Shown here piece after piece: positions 36,606 to 53,830 of a stretch of 64,000 nt of DNA. Location of the stretch: assembly GCA_019321725.1 (NCBI GenBank), contig CM033115.1, positions 20,284,673 to 20,348,672 on the forward strand, given 5' to 3'. Source of the DNA: Paulownia fortunei (taxonomy: Eukaryota > Streptophyta > Magnoliopsida > Lamiales > Paulowniaceae). The number at the start of each line of letters is the position of its first letter. The stretch's first letter is position 1. Made by a program: the position numbers and the translations under genes. The notes beneath the pieces are model-generated. The model was not told the origin of the DNA, did no database searches, and saw only the letters and a program-made list of their open reading frames with translations.

Positions 36606-39600
36606 GACACTGCCTAGTATGACAAATTATATAGATCGCCAAACAAGGCCCAATGGGGAATTTGGGATATATGGATTTCAGAAAGAGGTCTGACAAAAGA
36701 TTTTCTATTATAGTTTTTTGTTATTACACTAGTATATTTATTTTTTTAAGTGTATATTTAGACCCGTAAAAGTTTTAAATTGAAATATTTGTCGGTGCAT
36801 GTATAAATATGATAAAAAAAAAAAATGTGACAGACGATCTACTCGTCATTTAAGTTTGAACGACATGGTTCCACTAAATAATTTTCATTTTTACTAGTAA
36901 AAAATGAGATATTTAACATAATTTTCTCTTGCAATAAGGTTGCTCCAATAGTTGTTCCAAGAAAATTGTGTTCCCACTTTTCATGAAAAATAAAAATAAA
37001 ATAGATATGGACATGAAGTTTTGTCCAAGCGATCAAAATTAAAATTTCAAAAATATTAAAGTACGAGGTTATTGAGTTTAAAATCACGTCTCATTCTACA
37101 TTAACATAATTACAATTATATAACTATATGTTATATTTTTTTCTAACAAAAAAAGAAAGAAAAAAAAGAACCAATTGTGGACCTACTGCTCATATAATTT
37201 TGCAACTACAGTATCACTTTTCGTAAGAGTTATTGCAATCAATGGGATTTTAGATAGAGATGTATGAGATAGAATGTCAATTCACATGTTTAATTTGCTT
37301 CATCAAAATGCTGCGGGTGCCCAGTGCTTTCGTGTAGCCCAAAACGTCACCAATTATTCTTTGTGTTTGCATCATTTTGGTCGCCAGCAAACTATTTCCT
37401 GAATTTGCATATTTTCCAAGTTCAAACTTACCATAAAAGATCTTTTGTTTGACTTTTATTTTTTAAAAAAAAAAGGTTTGATATTTTTTTAAAACAAAAT
37501 TATCCCTCTTTTTAAAAATTGGCAATTTCACAAATTTAAAATTTTGTAGTAAGATGCTAAAACTCTCCATTCATAATATTGTATTATAACTGTAATTGTC
37601 ATTTATTTGCATCAAAATAGATATAGATTGCATTTTGATACTCATCAAGTTTTGTCGGTAATATCAAATTATTTTTTTATATCAAATTAATATATAAGTT
37701 TTTATAATTGTTCTTGTTGGTACTTGAGTTTGTTATTAATATCAATTTAGTACATAATTCCAATCAAATTCGTCATCCAGATTTTTTTAATTATTTATTT
37801 AATATTTTTTGTTATATTCATTTTATAAATTAAATCATACCACTATAATAACATAATTATAGATTTGAATGACAATACACCACCATATAAGTATTTGGAC
37901 ATAAAAGTATTCATTATTAATAAAATGAAAATTAATATATACCTGCGAGGCAAGCAAGAATTTTGAAATTAAAATTATGAGATAAGATTTGATAATTAAT
38001 TTGTAAAAGTTAAGATTCAATTAGAAGTACTATAGGTGAGAAGTGAAATATTTGCTTTGATTTTGTTGGTTTTTTAGTTTCATAATTATTTTGCTTTATT
38101 TCAATCTCTTTTGATTCATTTTAATATTTTTATATCTTATTTATATAGTAGTGTATTCTTACTATCATTACGATTCTATTTAACTAAGTAAAATTTAACA
38201 GAAAAAAATTGAATGAGGAATCAGAACTAAATAAAGTTTAAAAGAATATATTTGTTATCGAAGATATTTAAATGAAAAGTTAAGCGAATATTATGCAATA
38301 TGTATCAATTTGATATTTATGGAAAAACTCAAGTATCAACCAAAATAAAAATTTATGAATCAATTTGACATTGATGCCAAAACTCATATACGAAAATGAC
38401 ACTCATAGCATAAATCATGAAATGTATAAATTACAATTCCTAATTAATCAAATTTGAAGAAAGGGCAAAATAGACCATCAAATTAATTAATTACTGATTT
38501 TTGGAAACAAAACAAAAAGATTTGGACAAACTAAATTAGAAATCAAAACATGATTTGCCCACCTTAAGTTAATGATGGCATTTTGAAGATGTTGTGAACA
38601 CTAATTGTCCCTCCCATGTTTTGCATGTTTTCTTCATCAGTTTATCTCTATTGAACTTCTTCATTTTGAGTTTAAAAAAATTCTTCAATTTTTATTGTTA
38701 GTATTATTTTTATCATCATAATTATTTCATCATCTATTTATTTATTTATTTTTATTTTTGTGTTTGTGTGTATTTGTACATGTGTTGATGTGGTGTGTTG
38801 GATTGATGAGATGTTTATGTGAATTTACCTTCTTTTTTTTCATGAATAAGAAAGATAGGAGATGTGGGATATTAAAATTACCTTTGTAATGATTATAAGA
38901 GTCTCCCGTTTAAATTGAGTTATATTTATTGTCTAAATCAAATTCATAATCATATATATATGATATTAATTTTTTAAAAAAATAATCAATTATATTATTC
39001 AAAATATTTAAATGAACGAAGCTACTACTGAAGTAACTAATACTCCACATAATTTAAAAATATTTGATCCACAAAAAAAAAAAATTGTTATATGACTAAA
39101 ACTTCACTGTTTCCAAAGATGAAAAAAATAATTGGTCCGCCAAAAATCTGAAATTAAAAATTTTTGGATTTAATTAATTGAATATATTTAATAAAACTTT
39201 AATATTTTCATGTATATCTAAATGATTTATAATTGATGGTTCTCTTCCAAAAAACTAATGATTGGAAAACATGTAATGGACCATTTAATTTATTTGTGGT
39301 GAATCATCCAACGTTGGTGTCCTTTTCAAGAGCTAGTGCTGCACAGACTTAATATTTTAGGGCGACATGTTAATAATTTTCCCAAGTACAAACCTATTTG
39401 CATAAAACGTGATGCAAGAATTTCACGTGATTTTGGTGTAATAATTAAGGAAAATAATTCAACTGAATTAGAACATATTAATGGAAGAATGTTCTATAAG
39501 CACTTGTTTGGATAGTGGATAAAAATTATCCTCAGCTTTAGTCCAACGCAATCAAATGTCCTAACGCAATTTTTTCAACTTTTATCTAAGATTAGGTATC

Positions 39601-40589
39601 ACATTAAAATAGAATCATAATTTTGGGACGGATATTTTTCAAGACTATAATGCTTTTCCATGATGAACTCACAGAAAATTGAACTAAAAGCTACAAAATC
39701 TAGAGAGGATTTCAACAAGTTATTCGTTAACTGAAACCAAACATGAGTCTGGAAAAACTGAGTCCAATATAGATTACGAGAAATAATACTAAACATGGAA
39801 CTCTCACAGAAATAATTGCGAAATTAAATAGAAAGAAATAATTATCCAATTAAATAGATTATGTTGCGTAATAATTGACAAATAAAATTATTGCATCTCG
39901 TGTTAAATATAATTTCTTAGCAAAATTATGTGTGCATTAACAAGCTTTTCAATTTGAATTTTTTGTGAAAAAATTCGTCTATATGCACTTGTCAACAAAT
40001 ATACTATTGTAACAGAATAATGAAACAAAAAATTGCAATAATGCAATTTTTTGCCCTGATGAATGAGATGGGAATTATAGTGCTTTATTTTTTTTTCTTG
40101 AAATTTTGAAAATGACCGTCATTTTACTGCTCTAAGACAATCCTCCTCAACTAAGTTCTGTTCTTGTGTCACAGCAGTGTACAAGACATGACCAAAACTA
40201 TACCAGATGAACATGAGCAGGAAATAAAACGAAGCATTTTTAGTCTCAGGGGCACAACGAATTTGCAGTTTGACACTTGCATGGTGGGCTAAATTCTTTG
40301 AGTCGCCTTTCTGTTAGTATTGAAAATATGAAAAGTCTTCACGAAATGGCCCAGTGGAATACTGATTACCTGATTCAAACGCTACCAGTGGGAAAAAAAA
40401 TTTCCAATGTGATACTTCATCATCACAAGTTCTATACTGGATTTTGTGATTTTGCTAGTTGTGTTCAAATTTTCAACATCAAAAAAAAAAAAAAAAAAAT
40501 TAAACATAATGAGCAGTAGTAAGTCTTCTGGATATTGACATAGATGAAGCATCTGGTGGAACTGGGGATTCCTCTTCACTACAAAACGA
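36606..40589. other. 4-kb AT-rich spacer between JMT and DHFR-TS
   Basis: No coding gene was recognised. It contains a long-TIR element at 37630-38402 (separate entry) and, at about 38858-38935, a phrase GATGTGGGATATTAAAAT that resembles retroelement LTR ends. The rest shows no structure I can name. Confidence 0.45.
37630..38402. mobile_element. Long-TIR fold-back / Mutator-like non-autonomous element
   Basis: The left arm at about 37630-37760 and the reverse complement of the right arm at about 38285-38402 align over roughly 110-130 bp. Shared phrases in order are CATTTT, AAGTTTTG or GAGTTTTGG, AATATCAAATT or AATGTCAAATT, TACTTGAGTTT and AATATCAATT or AATATCAAATT. The roughly 520-bp centre is AT-rich with no coding potential. 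Long imperfect terminal inverted repeats without a transposase suggest a MULE-type or fold-back MITE. No clean target-site duplication was identified. Confidence 0.55.
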
Positions 40590-40713
40590 GGGAAGGGGAG
40601 CGTATACTAGCAAACAAGTACGTTATGCAAATACAGTAACATGTAATTCAAGGGAAGGGGAGCGTATACTAGCAAACAAGTACGCTGTGCAAATGCAGAA
40701 CTTGTAATTTGCT
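40590..40713. repeat. 62-bp tandem duplication downstream of DHFR-TS
   Basis: GGGAAGGGGAGCGTATACTA starts at 40590 and again at 40652, an exact 62-bp shift. The first 33 bp or so of each unit are identical; later parts differ slightly. It lies 80-205 bp past the stop codon on the minus strand, probably in the 3' UTR. Confidence 0.9.
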
Positions 40714-40794
40714 GGAGTCCATCCAGAAAATATGCAGGGCTACAAGGAAACATGCATGATGAGCCAGCAGTTACCTGTAACCTAAATAATTGCT

Positions 40795-45475
<4,681 letters not shown>

Positions 45476-45777
45476 AAGGAGAGTAGAAGCGACGTTTAGG
45501 TTTAGGCGTAGTTTGAATTCTCACCTCCTCAATAAATAAATAAATAAATCTCAAAAGAAAAAGTTGTGAAGTGATCATGACCAAATTAATTTACTTAGGG
45601 TATTTATTTCTTTGACGAGATACATCTTAGGGTATTATAAGTTCAAATCACAAATTATTGATTAAGATAAAGAATAATTAATGAAAAATGTAACAAGATA
45701 TAAAAAATAAAATTGAATTTAAATTTACTTCTTACCTTTAACATGTTTTCAAATTGAATAAAATGATTTGATCGGCA

Positions 45778-46375
45778 AGATGGGCATCGAGTCGGATAAC
45801 ATTGGGTTCGAGTTTGTCGGTCGGGTTTTCGATAAATCGGGTAGTAAATATTGCTACCCGATATCAATCCAATCTTATCGGTCGGGTACCCGAACTATCG
45901 AGTTCAAAGTATTTTTTTTTTATTTTATGAAAAATGGTTAGAAAAGAGGATGAGGTGAAATGAAAAATATCGAAAAGTACAAAACTTTTTTTCTAACAAT
46001 GACAAAATTGAAGAACAACTCTTTTTCTTTTTCTTCTTCTTCTTCGATGGAGGAGCTTGGTTGAGAGTTGAGATTTGTGTGATATGAATAAAAATGAAGA
46101 AGAAAAACAGGGGACATTATTATCTTCTACTTGATGAGCTGAGAGTGAAGAAGAAAGGAGAATGGAGGCTCATTTAGCCCTAGCCCCTTTTGGCCTTTTT
46201 TATTTTAATATAATCTGATATCCGATCGAATATAAAGACAATATTTTATCACTTGATAGTCTGATACCCGACCCAATAAACTATAATTGAATATCAAATA
46301 TTGAAAAACTGATATTTTTTTTCAAATATACGATCCAGGTCGAGATCCAAAAATCCAAATGCCCACCTAGGCCAA
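45778..46375. mobile_element. hAT-like non-autonomous element
   Basis: The left end reads GATGGGCATCGAGTCGGATA and the right end, reverse-complemented, reads AGGTGGGCATTTGGA; both share the TGGGCAT core typical of hAT termini. Sub-terminal phrases such as GGTCGGGTACCCGAACTATC near the left and GATACCCGACCC near the right are inverted copies. The middle encodes nothing recognisable. Ends and target-site duplication are not certain. It lies between the DHFR-TS 5' end and the 3' end of the nuclease gene. Confidence 0.45.
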
Positions 46376-46985
46376 CACATGTACAGCCCCTACTACTGAC
46401 TACAATGAATTAATTTCTTGAGTGCGTTGGAAATATTACACGTTCTCTTTGTTTCTTTAAATCAAAGGTGCAACACCTTTAAATGCTCAGACTTGTAAAA
46501 TATAAGAATTAAAAAAAAAAGAAGAATTTTATATTGAAATTATGCAAGTGTTTTTATTTGTTATACCACCCGAGCAACGAGCAATACCAATACCAATACG
46601 CACTCTCTATTGCAATTTCGTATTTATTTTCGTATTTTACAGGGTACACTAAATTAGACTAGAGCAACATATCAATGACATGGTTGTTCTTTTCTATTTG
46701 GGGGCACTAAGCTGCGCTTTGCTTTATGAGGAACTTTGACTGGAACCAAAATGAGCTACAAAAGTAATGCAAGAATCAAGATGGTACTTCATTGGAACAA
46801 GGGACATTCCAACTATTGACAGGAAATACAAAAGTTACCACATATAGTTCAGCATTAGATAGAACAGTTTCATATATACACATATACACAAGCTTTCTAC
46901 ATACATCTCAAAGGGGATATACAAATTAATTACTGAAAATGCCTGACCAATGATTTCTATGTACACAAGTCATCCCCTGCAGCAC

Positions 46986-47075
46986 CTGAAACCGCAAACA
47001 CAGAACAATGTCACCATCAGTATTGGTTTGTGGGGGAAGTAGGGAAAGAGAAGCTGATCAAGCCATAATCAATAC
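46986..47075 (-). other. Probable 3'-UTR intron of the BBD gene
   Basis: After the stop at 47115 the minus strand reaches TTATAG-GTATTG (donor at 47075) and, 90 bp on, GTTTCAG-GTGC (acceptor at 46986). The stop-to-junction distance is about 40 nt, below the roughly 50-nt limit usually needed to trigger nonsense-mediated decay. Confidence 0.6.
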
Positions 47076-47114
47076 CTATAATTCCATCAGTAGAGATAAC
47101 CCGACTTAAGAGAG

Positions 47115-50100
47115 TTATGTCCAGTTCCTCTTGGACCGAAGTTGAGTAAGCTTGTCCCTCCACAAAGCTGCAGCAGTCAGTCGGAAAGAAAGGTTAATAT
47201 TGTTGAAAAAATTTCTATTATGTAAATATTCAAAATTAAGTAAATTTTAAACCTTTCAATGGTATGCGCGAGTAATTTAGATTTTTGAAAATTGGTCAAA
47301 AGTCCTCTGCCCCCTAGAGAACACTCTGTGCAAACGTTCAGAAATCCTAATGATGGGAGGGAGGTCACTATGTCTACCAAGAATTCAATTATTCTAGCAT
47401 TTGCCCACTCAGTTCCAAGTTCATAGAATTGTAGAACTACATTGAGTATCAGAAAAAAAAATCTATGTATTACATTTCATGTAATTCTGTAAGCATCTAC
47501 CAACATCATGCGGCTACTGCGAATCTACAAACAAGAAGAATCAGTGATTTTATAAGACCTTGCCACTCACCAAAGAGTAGAATACATATCAAACTGAAGT
47601 TGTTGACTAGGTTCGGACATGAGTTCAAGATGAAAGTGAGCTTATGACATCAACCACTAATTTATCAAAATATTACGGCCTTCAGCTACAAGAAAGCTTT
47701 AGTTTAACCCTTCAGTTGTCTTAAGATGCTATCCAGTAATGATCATATCCCTCCAATGAGGAGCCAAGGTTAAGGTAAAATGCAAATGCATGCACAGGTC
47801 TCCAACTTTCTAAGAAATTTTTTAACTACATAATAACAGTAGCCAAATTCTAAAATAATAACATCCCACATACTGACAAAAAATACCTGCATCTCTGTAA
47901 CGTTCCTCAACAGCAGCAATTAGCATGTTCCGCACTAAATTGAACTCCTTTGTTTCAATGCATGGCTGGCCAGTAGGTCTGCATCAATAACTACTAAATT
48001 AGGATCTTTGAGATTGTCAAAACATTGTTTCTCTAAACTAAATCAAGCTTCCCTCTGCGATTCACAGATCTAATCCAAATTGATGTTCGTTAGCCTTAAA
48101 ATTTTACCCCATCTGTATTCTATTCACTGTCCAGCCAATAAAGAATAGTCCTCCAGAAGCATCTAAATTTGCCGTTGCAGATCCAAATATTTGTACATTT
48201 CTTGCAAGAAAACATCACAAACCTTGCCCGAGATAAAAAGATTAAAGGCCCGTTTACGATATCAGTTTTACCTGTCCAGTTCAGTGAACAATTGGCCATC
48301 CAAAGAGGAGCTCTGCACTGACACCTTTGCAGACTCAATAACCCTCATGCCATCACTATATGCCAAGAACTTATTGACTTGTATTGGCACCTGTAGACCG
48401 TATTATTGATTTAGGAGACAGTTTACAATGGATCACAAAGTGAGCAATCCATTTAGTTTTTCACATCCTAGACACTATTGTACTCACAAATTTGAGAGCT
48501 CCATTACATTTATAATCAAATAAACGAATACCCGCCAAAAGAAAGAAACCATGTCCCTAAGCATTTAACATATTCAACGGAAAATGTTAAAATGATTAAA
48601 GATGTAAACCATTGTATGATGGATTGTTAATCATGTAATAAGGGTTGTGCTGCAAGACACGAACATCAAAGATGGTGTAGAACTCGTAAATCATTTACAC
48701 ATGTTCTTCAAAGAAAACAGAGAACTTATCCACTCACAAATTCATGAAACTATCTGAACCACAATGTCACAAATACTCAGTTAAGAGAGGAAACTGATAC
48801 ATAACAAAAAACGTTTAAGCACCCTAGCAATAATTTTCAATCACATACTAACTATATGCTGATATGCAGTTTAAAACAAGCATTTGACAACCTTAACTCC
48901 ATCGAGATACACTAAACCCAGAAATCCAATGTGTAATTTTGGGTCAGTGTCAATTAGTTAGGCTCACGTATTCCTAATCCAATAGTGTCTATTGTAGGTG
49001 TGACAGCTTCTGTACATAGTTCTGAAGATGTACTTATGGCTATACATAATGAAAAATTGAGCAATTTAGATAAATAGCCATTTTACCTTGTGCTGAACTT
49101 ATTAGTTTCATCTTCTATTTACTTCTGTTTTCGATAAAAGGCTTATAATTCCACAATAATCTTCCTTCTAGAACAATTTTGTAATTGTCAAACTTTGCTC
49201 AATGCCACAAAAAAGAGAAAAAAAGAAAAAGTTTAAGTACTGTAATATCAGCTGTCAGTAGAAATCTGGGTGATATATATATATGAAAGAAAGTGAGGGA
49301 GCAGAGGCCACTGTCAGCGGTGGATATTACCTTGCATCTCACTGCAATGTTAATGGCATCTGAGGGTCGCAGATCAAAGCTAACGCAGTCTGCTTCATTA
49401 TCCAACTTCAATCAGCAGAGAAGACTTATCAGTGAAAAACCATGGACTATAGTGAGGCTACTTATATTTCTAACTTTTATTCGAGAAGAATGCATAGGGT
49501 TTTACAATTAGTCAAATCACGAAGTAACAAGGTGGACTCACCTTGACAAGGTGTAGCTCAGCAAAATATGCCTCATGTACCCTCTTGGTCACACGTACAA
49601 GTTTCACCTTCAAAAGAGGTGAGCAAAAAAATCAAAGGTGTAAGCTGAAACAAACCAGTGCTGGTACAGAAGAAAATAGCTTAGTGTATATCAGAAACTC
49701 ACTGTATAGCCCATCTTCTCAATCATATCCTTCACCACTTGATACATGGTAGGCCTAGCCTGAAGGTAATAGACTAATTAGCTTTTGTGAGAAGTAGATT
49801 TAAAAAAAAAAAAAAAAAATTATTTGCTAATTAGATAGCTTAAATTAGAACAAGCAAGGATGGCATACAATTTGGACATTGCGTACAGCTGCCATGAGCA
49901 GCACACTTGGCATCTCCACTGTAATAAAAGCCAGAATAACAAGAATAAAGAGATAATAAAAGACAAACCAACTTTGAGCTTATCAGAAAATAGTGATAGT
50001 ATTATGCACATACAAACAATTATCGGGAGAAGAAGCCCAGTCCCATCTTCCATCTTCAATACAATTGCAGGATGCGGAGCATAATCTGGCAGATGACCTC

Positions 50101-50906
50101 CCTGAGGATTATTATGGACACATCTCAAGTGCCTACCATCTCTCATCTTGATTACGAAACCATCTGGGCCACTTCTTACCTCAACTACTTGGAACAATTA
50201 AACATATACGCAGTGGTTGGAATTTGCCACATGTTTAATAACTTATAATAGCTGCCTTAAGAGTAAGGAAGCCCATGCAGTTCACATACGAAGAATGATT
50301 CTCTCATATAAATTTGATAATAAAAAGCAGAAATAGTACCAATCAAAAGCATTACACCGAGTTTGCAGTTCCATCTAGATGCATTTCATATTTGGTCCAA
50401 AATAACCGAGAAAGTAGTCTCTCATCCTTCACTATTTATGATATAAAACCAGTGTTGTTTCACAAATTTTGAAACACAAGGTTTTCTTATCACTGCCACA
50501 TTTGTTCATTAACAAGAGAAACGCAATAGAAACAATAATTTTCTAATTCTCGAGAGGACTAAATTGTCAATCATGTGCAAGGCAATAGAAAAAACCTAGT
50601 ATGAAAACACTACATACCAGCTTCAACCACACTTGAATTCACATAATCAGCATCATTCTCATTGGAATTCCCAGCCATACTACCATTACCATTTGATGAA
50701 GAACTGAAACTACACCGAGTCGTTCTGCATTTCCTTGAATGCTGTCGGTAACCCACATTAGTCCTGCCATAGCTGAGCACTTTGAGCCCCAAGAATTCAC
50801 TTCTAATTAATTTAGCTTTCAGCAGGGGTGCATTAACAGGCACAGACAGTCCAGTTTGTTTTGCTCGGACCACGGGGCAAACAACAGGGCCTTGTAAAGA
50901 AGCCAT
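47115..50906 (-). CDS. BBD: Bifunctional nuclease, DUF151 plus UVR motif (BBD1/BBD2 type)
   Basis: Ten minus-strand coding exons: 50906-50618, 50187-50014, 49918-49869, 49759-49703, 49607-49542, 49405-49331, 48390-48272, 47978-47887 and 47167-47115 all close in phase (nine listed boundaries cover the whole frame), giving about 324 aa. After a Ser-rich N-terminus, EVRSGPDGFVIKMRDG leads into the bifunctional nuclease domain with HPAIVLKMEDGTGLLLPIIV, EMPSVLLMAAVRNVQ, SFDLRPSDAINIAVRCK and VPIQVNK. The C-terminus (VEERYRDALWRDKLTQLR-like) is a UVR-type motif. Family knowledge: the rice and Arabidopsis members have RNase and DNase activity and are linked to basal defence and ABA responses. The start MASLQGPVVCP matches the family better than the in-frame ATG 12 codons upstream at 50942. 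Note: exon count as listed is nine coding exons. Confidence 0.94.
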
Positions 50907-51804
50907 CTCAATTCCTTTAGGAAGCATCAGAAAATTAATCAATAAAAATCATGAGCCTAATGTGCATACACCAATGAAATAATAGAGAAGTAAATTATGA
51001 AAAACAAATTTGTCATCTTTCAATGATTCTAGTCATATGCCGGCTGAATATTTTATTACATTATTCCCACAGACCCTAGAATCATTTATTCAAACAGTAG
51101 TCTTAATTTCAAAAACATGTTTATGAAAATCCAGAGAAAAGAGCTTATCGCGATGTGGGGGAAACGAACCTAACCAACCAAAAGGCACAATCTTTCCCTC
51201 TGATATTCAAAAGTGAACAGATTACATCATCAAACCAACCAAATTAAACCCAGATCCCGTTAATACCCTGAGTGACCTCTAGAAATCAAAACACGGAATT
51301 AAGACAAGTTATTACTCAATTCTGCCAGGGACCCCTCATCCTCAAACCACAAAATCTCCCAAAAAAAATAAAAAAATACCCATTTTTCTTTTTTCCCTGG
51401 TTCAAAACTTGGCTTTCTTTTTTTACCTTTAGTTAAATGATCGTCCATACATGAATTATTCAAGATTTTAAGAGACTATAAATTACACAAGAGGTGTTCT
51501 TTTTATGCACATAAGGACCACACCTGAAGAAAACCCCTGATCCTCCTTAGAAAGCTTCAACAATCAATAGCAGAACCCACCAGAGTCGCAGCTTAATCAC
51601 CAATTTTCCAAGCCTAGAATTGTAGGAATTTTATGGGATCAGGATCAAGAAATTGATGTGGGACAAACAAAATATGAAAAGAATAAAAGAGATGAGAAGG
51701 GAGTGGAGAGAGTAATGGATAGTTAACGGCCGACGATAGAAGACTGGATAAAGGAAAGATGAAACGGTGAGAGATTGAAAAAGAAGATAAGAGATTCTCC
51801 CTTT

Positions 51805-51806
<2 letters not shown>

Positions 51807-51836
<30 letters not shown>
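51807..51836. repeat. (GA)15 microsatellite near the BBD promoter
   Basis: Uninterrupted GA repeats on the plus strand, that is CT repeats on the sense strand of the nuclease gene, about 900 bp upstream of its start codon. Confidence 0.95.
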
Positions 51837-51842
<6 letters not shown>

Positions 51843-53649
51843 TGTTAAATTATTAGCGCCTGTGTTTGATATTACGCAATGATAAAGTTTGTTTGGACAG
51901 ACTATTCAGAGAGCATGACATTATGACTTTAAGACATAGGTTGTGTAATTTTTGTTTTTTTTTTTCATCTCTTTATCATATTTTCTTAAAGACGGATTTA
52001 CCCTTTGAAGAACACAATTTTCTGAAATAAAACAATTTGTAAAATATCTTCACAGAAATATTATATTTCTTGAGTTTTCATTGCTTTATGCTTCGTATGG
52101 ATTAGCTTAGATTTTTGTTGTACTAGTTACAAATAAATGGAAATTATATTACAAATAGTTAGTAAGGAATGCATTGTGTTTTTTATTTTATAGATTTCAA
52201 CTTTAAATATTTAATGTGAACTGCGCATTAAAATTAGTATATGTTGTCAACTCAATCCATAAAATTATACACAACCATTATAATTTTGAAAACTTTGGGC
52301 ATTCTTGACAATTGATATGAGTGTATTTAGAGATAAAATTAAGTGAGTTCTTTTTGCAAAATTTGCATTTCATTTTTTAAATTTAACTTCGTTCAAGAAT
52401 GAAGTGTTTTAGTAATCAATTTTTCAAAAGTCGATAACTTCATAATTTTTTAATCTCTGTGCCTATGCACGCACAAGAAGGAGTAATAATTATTTTGTAT
52501 TATTTATTTGTTCCTTGTACTTAATTGCTCATTGCTTACGTTCAAATTAGTTGTCAAGATTAAATATTATAATATTATTAAATAAAAAAATATAAGAATT
52601 ATGAGTTTGAATTTATTTACAAGTAGGAGTCTTGCATGCGGAATTTTGTCCACATTTTATGATTGATTTATTCGAAAAAAGGGTTGATTTATACAAACAT
52701 TTGACGTTAATGTACAGAAACTCGTTTATCGAATTTACCTAAAGGCTGAATAAGAGAGGAATGATGGTCTCTCTCAAAATTAATTTGGGACCGAAAACTT
52801 ATGAAAATGTGAATTATCAAAATAATAATAATAATCTACTCTTCTCCAAACATAAACTAAATTCTAAAGGGTATTAGACTATTAAAAGAATTCATTATTT
52901 AAATATATATTTTATATGTAATAGTTAAATAAATTTGTCTGTGAATTAATCCATGACAACAATAAGTCATACAAGTTATTTGATAACATTGAAGTGGCAT
53001 GCTATCCAACTAACATGAGTCCATGAAATTTGTCCAACAAAACATTTATATGATAATTTTACATTTGCTTACCAGTATTTTGCATGTTTTTTCAAATATA
53101 TGAGACTAAAATCCAGTACTATATATGATGATTTTGCTTTATTTAATGTGATAAATATTTTACAATCATAGTTATTTATCAATTTTTAAAATTGATTACC
53201 TTTATTTTTAGATTGACCATTTTTAAAATTGTAATATCACAATCATGCAGTAACTATATTTTTATAATTATAAGATTTATATACATGCAATATTTCATTA
53301 AAAAAACAACTAAATAAGATTCCAAGACCAAGTAGATGCTAAATTCTGAAGGAATTTATTAAAATAAAATTATAAAATTAGTGGCAAAATAAATTTCGAG
53401 GATTAAATTTAATGAAATAAGGTTTTATAAAGTTGACATTTAGTTAGACAATTCAATCAGCCAATAAATTATTTCTCAATGTTTAAGTATTTTTCTAACT
53501 CATTAATCTTTACACCTAACTCCTGACCAACCCGAAATGAAGATTGAAGCTGGAAATTTCTTCATTGGGCAGGGGAAGGGTCCATTTTTCACATGCCAAA
53601 AATTTATTGTGTAAAGGGTATTTCTGACCTTTTGCAATGAGTTGAACGA

Positions 53650-53830
53650 AATGACGTCAGCAGGGAGAGACAGAGAGAGGCGCTACCCGACACAAACAGT
53701 GTTGCCGGCGTCCGACGATGCCAAAACTCCTGGATGAGCGCCACGTGGTAGCTATTACCAAGACAATTCGGATAAAGAGCTCTTCCATGGTAAATATATG
53801 AAAGTTCAGGTCCTCTTTTGCAAAGTTCCA
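53650..53830. promoter_or_regulatory. GC-rich promoter-like island with G-box and TGACGTCA
   Basis: Within AT-rich surroundings this block holds ATGACGTCAGC (about 53651), GCCACGTGGTA (a G-box/ABRE core, about 53741) and CGGATAAAG (I-box-like, about 53770). Such combinations occur in light- or ABA-responsive plant promoters. No gene lies next to it on either strand that I can recognise, so its target is unknown; it may be a promoter relic. Confidence 0.4.

Noticed and set aside
38858..38880. ATCCCACATCT, close to the plant snRNA upstream element
   Set aside because: No correctly spaced TATA box or snRNA-like sequence follows; the phrase is also common in plant LTRs.
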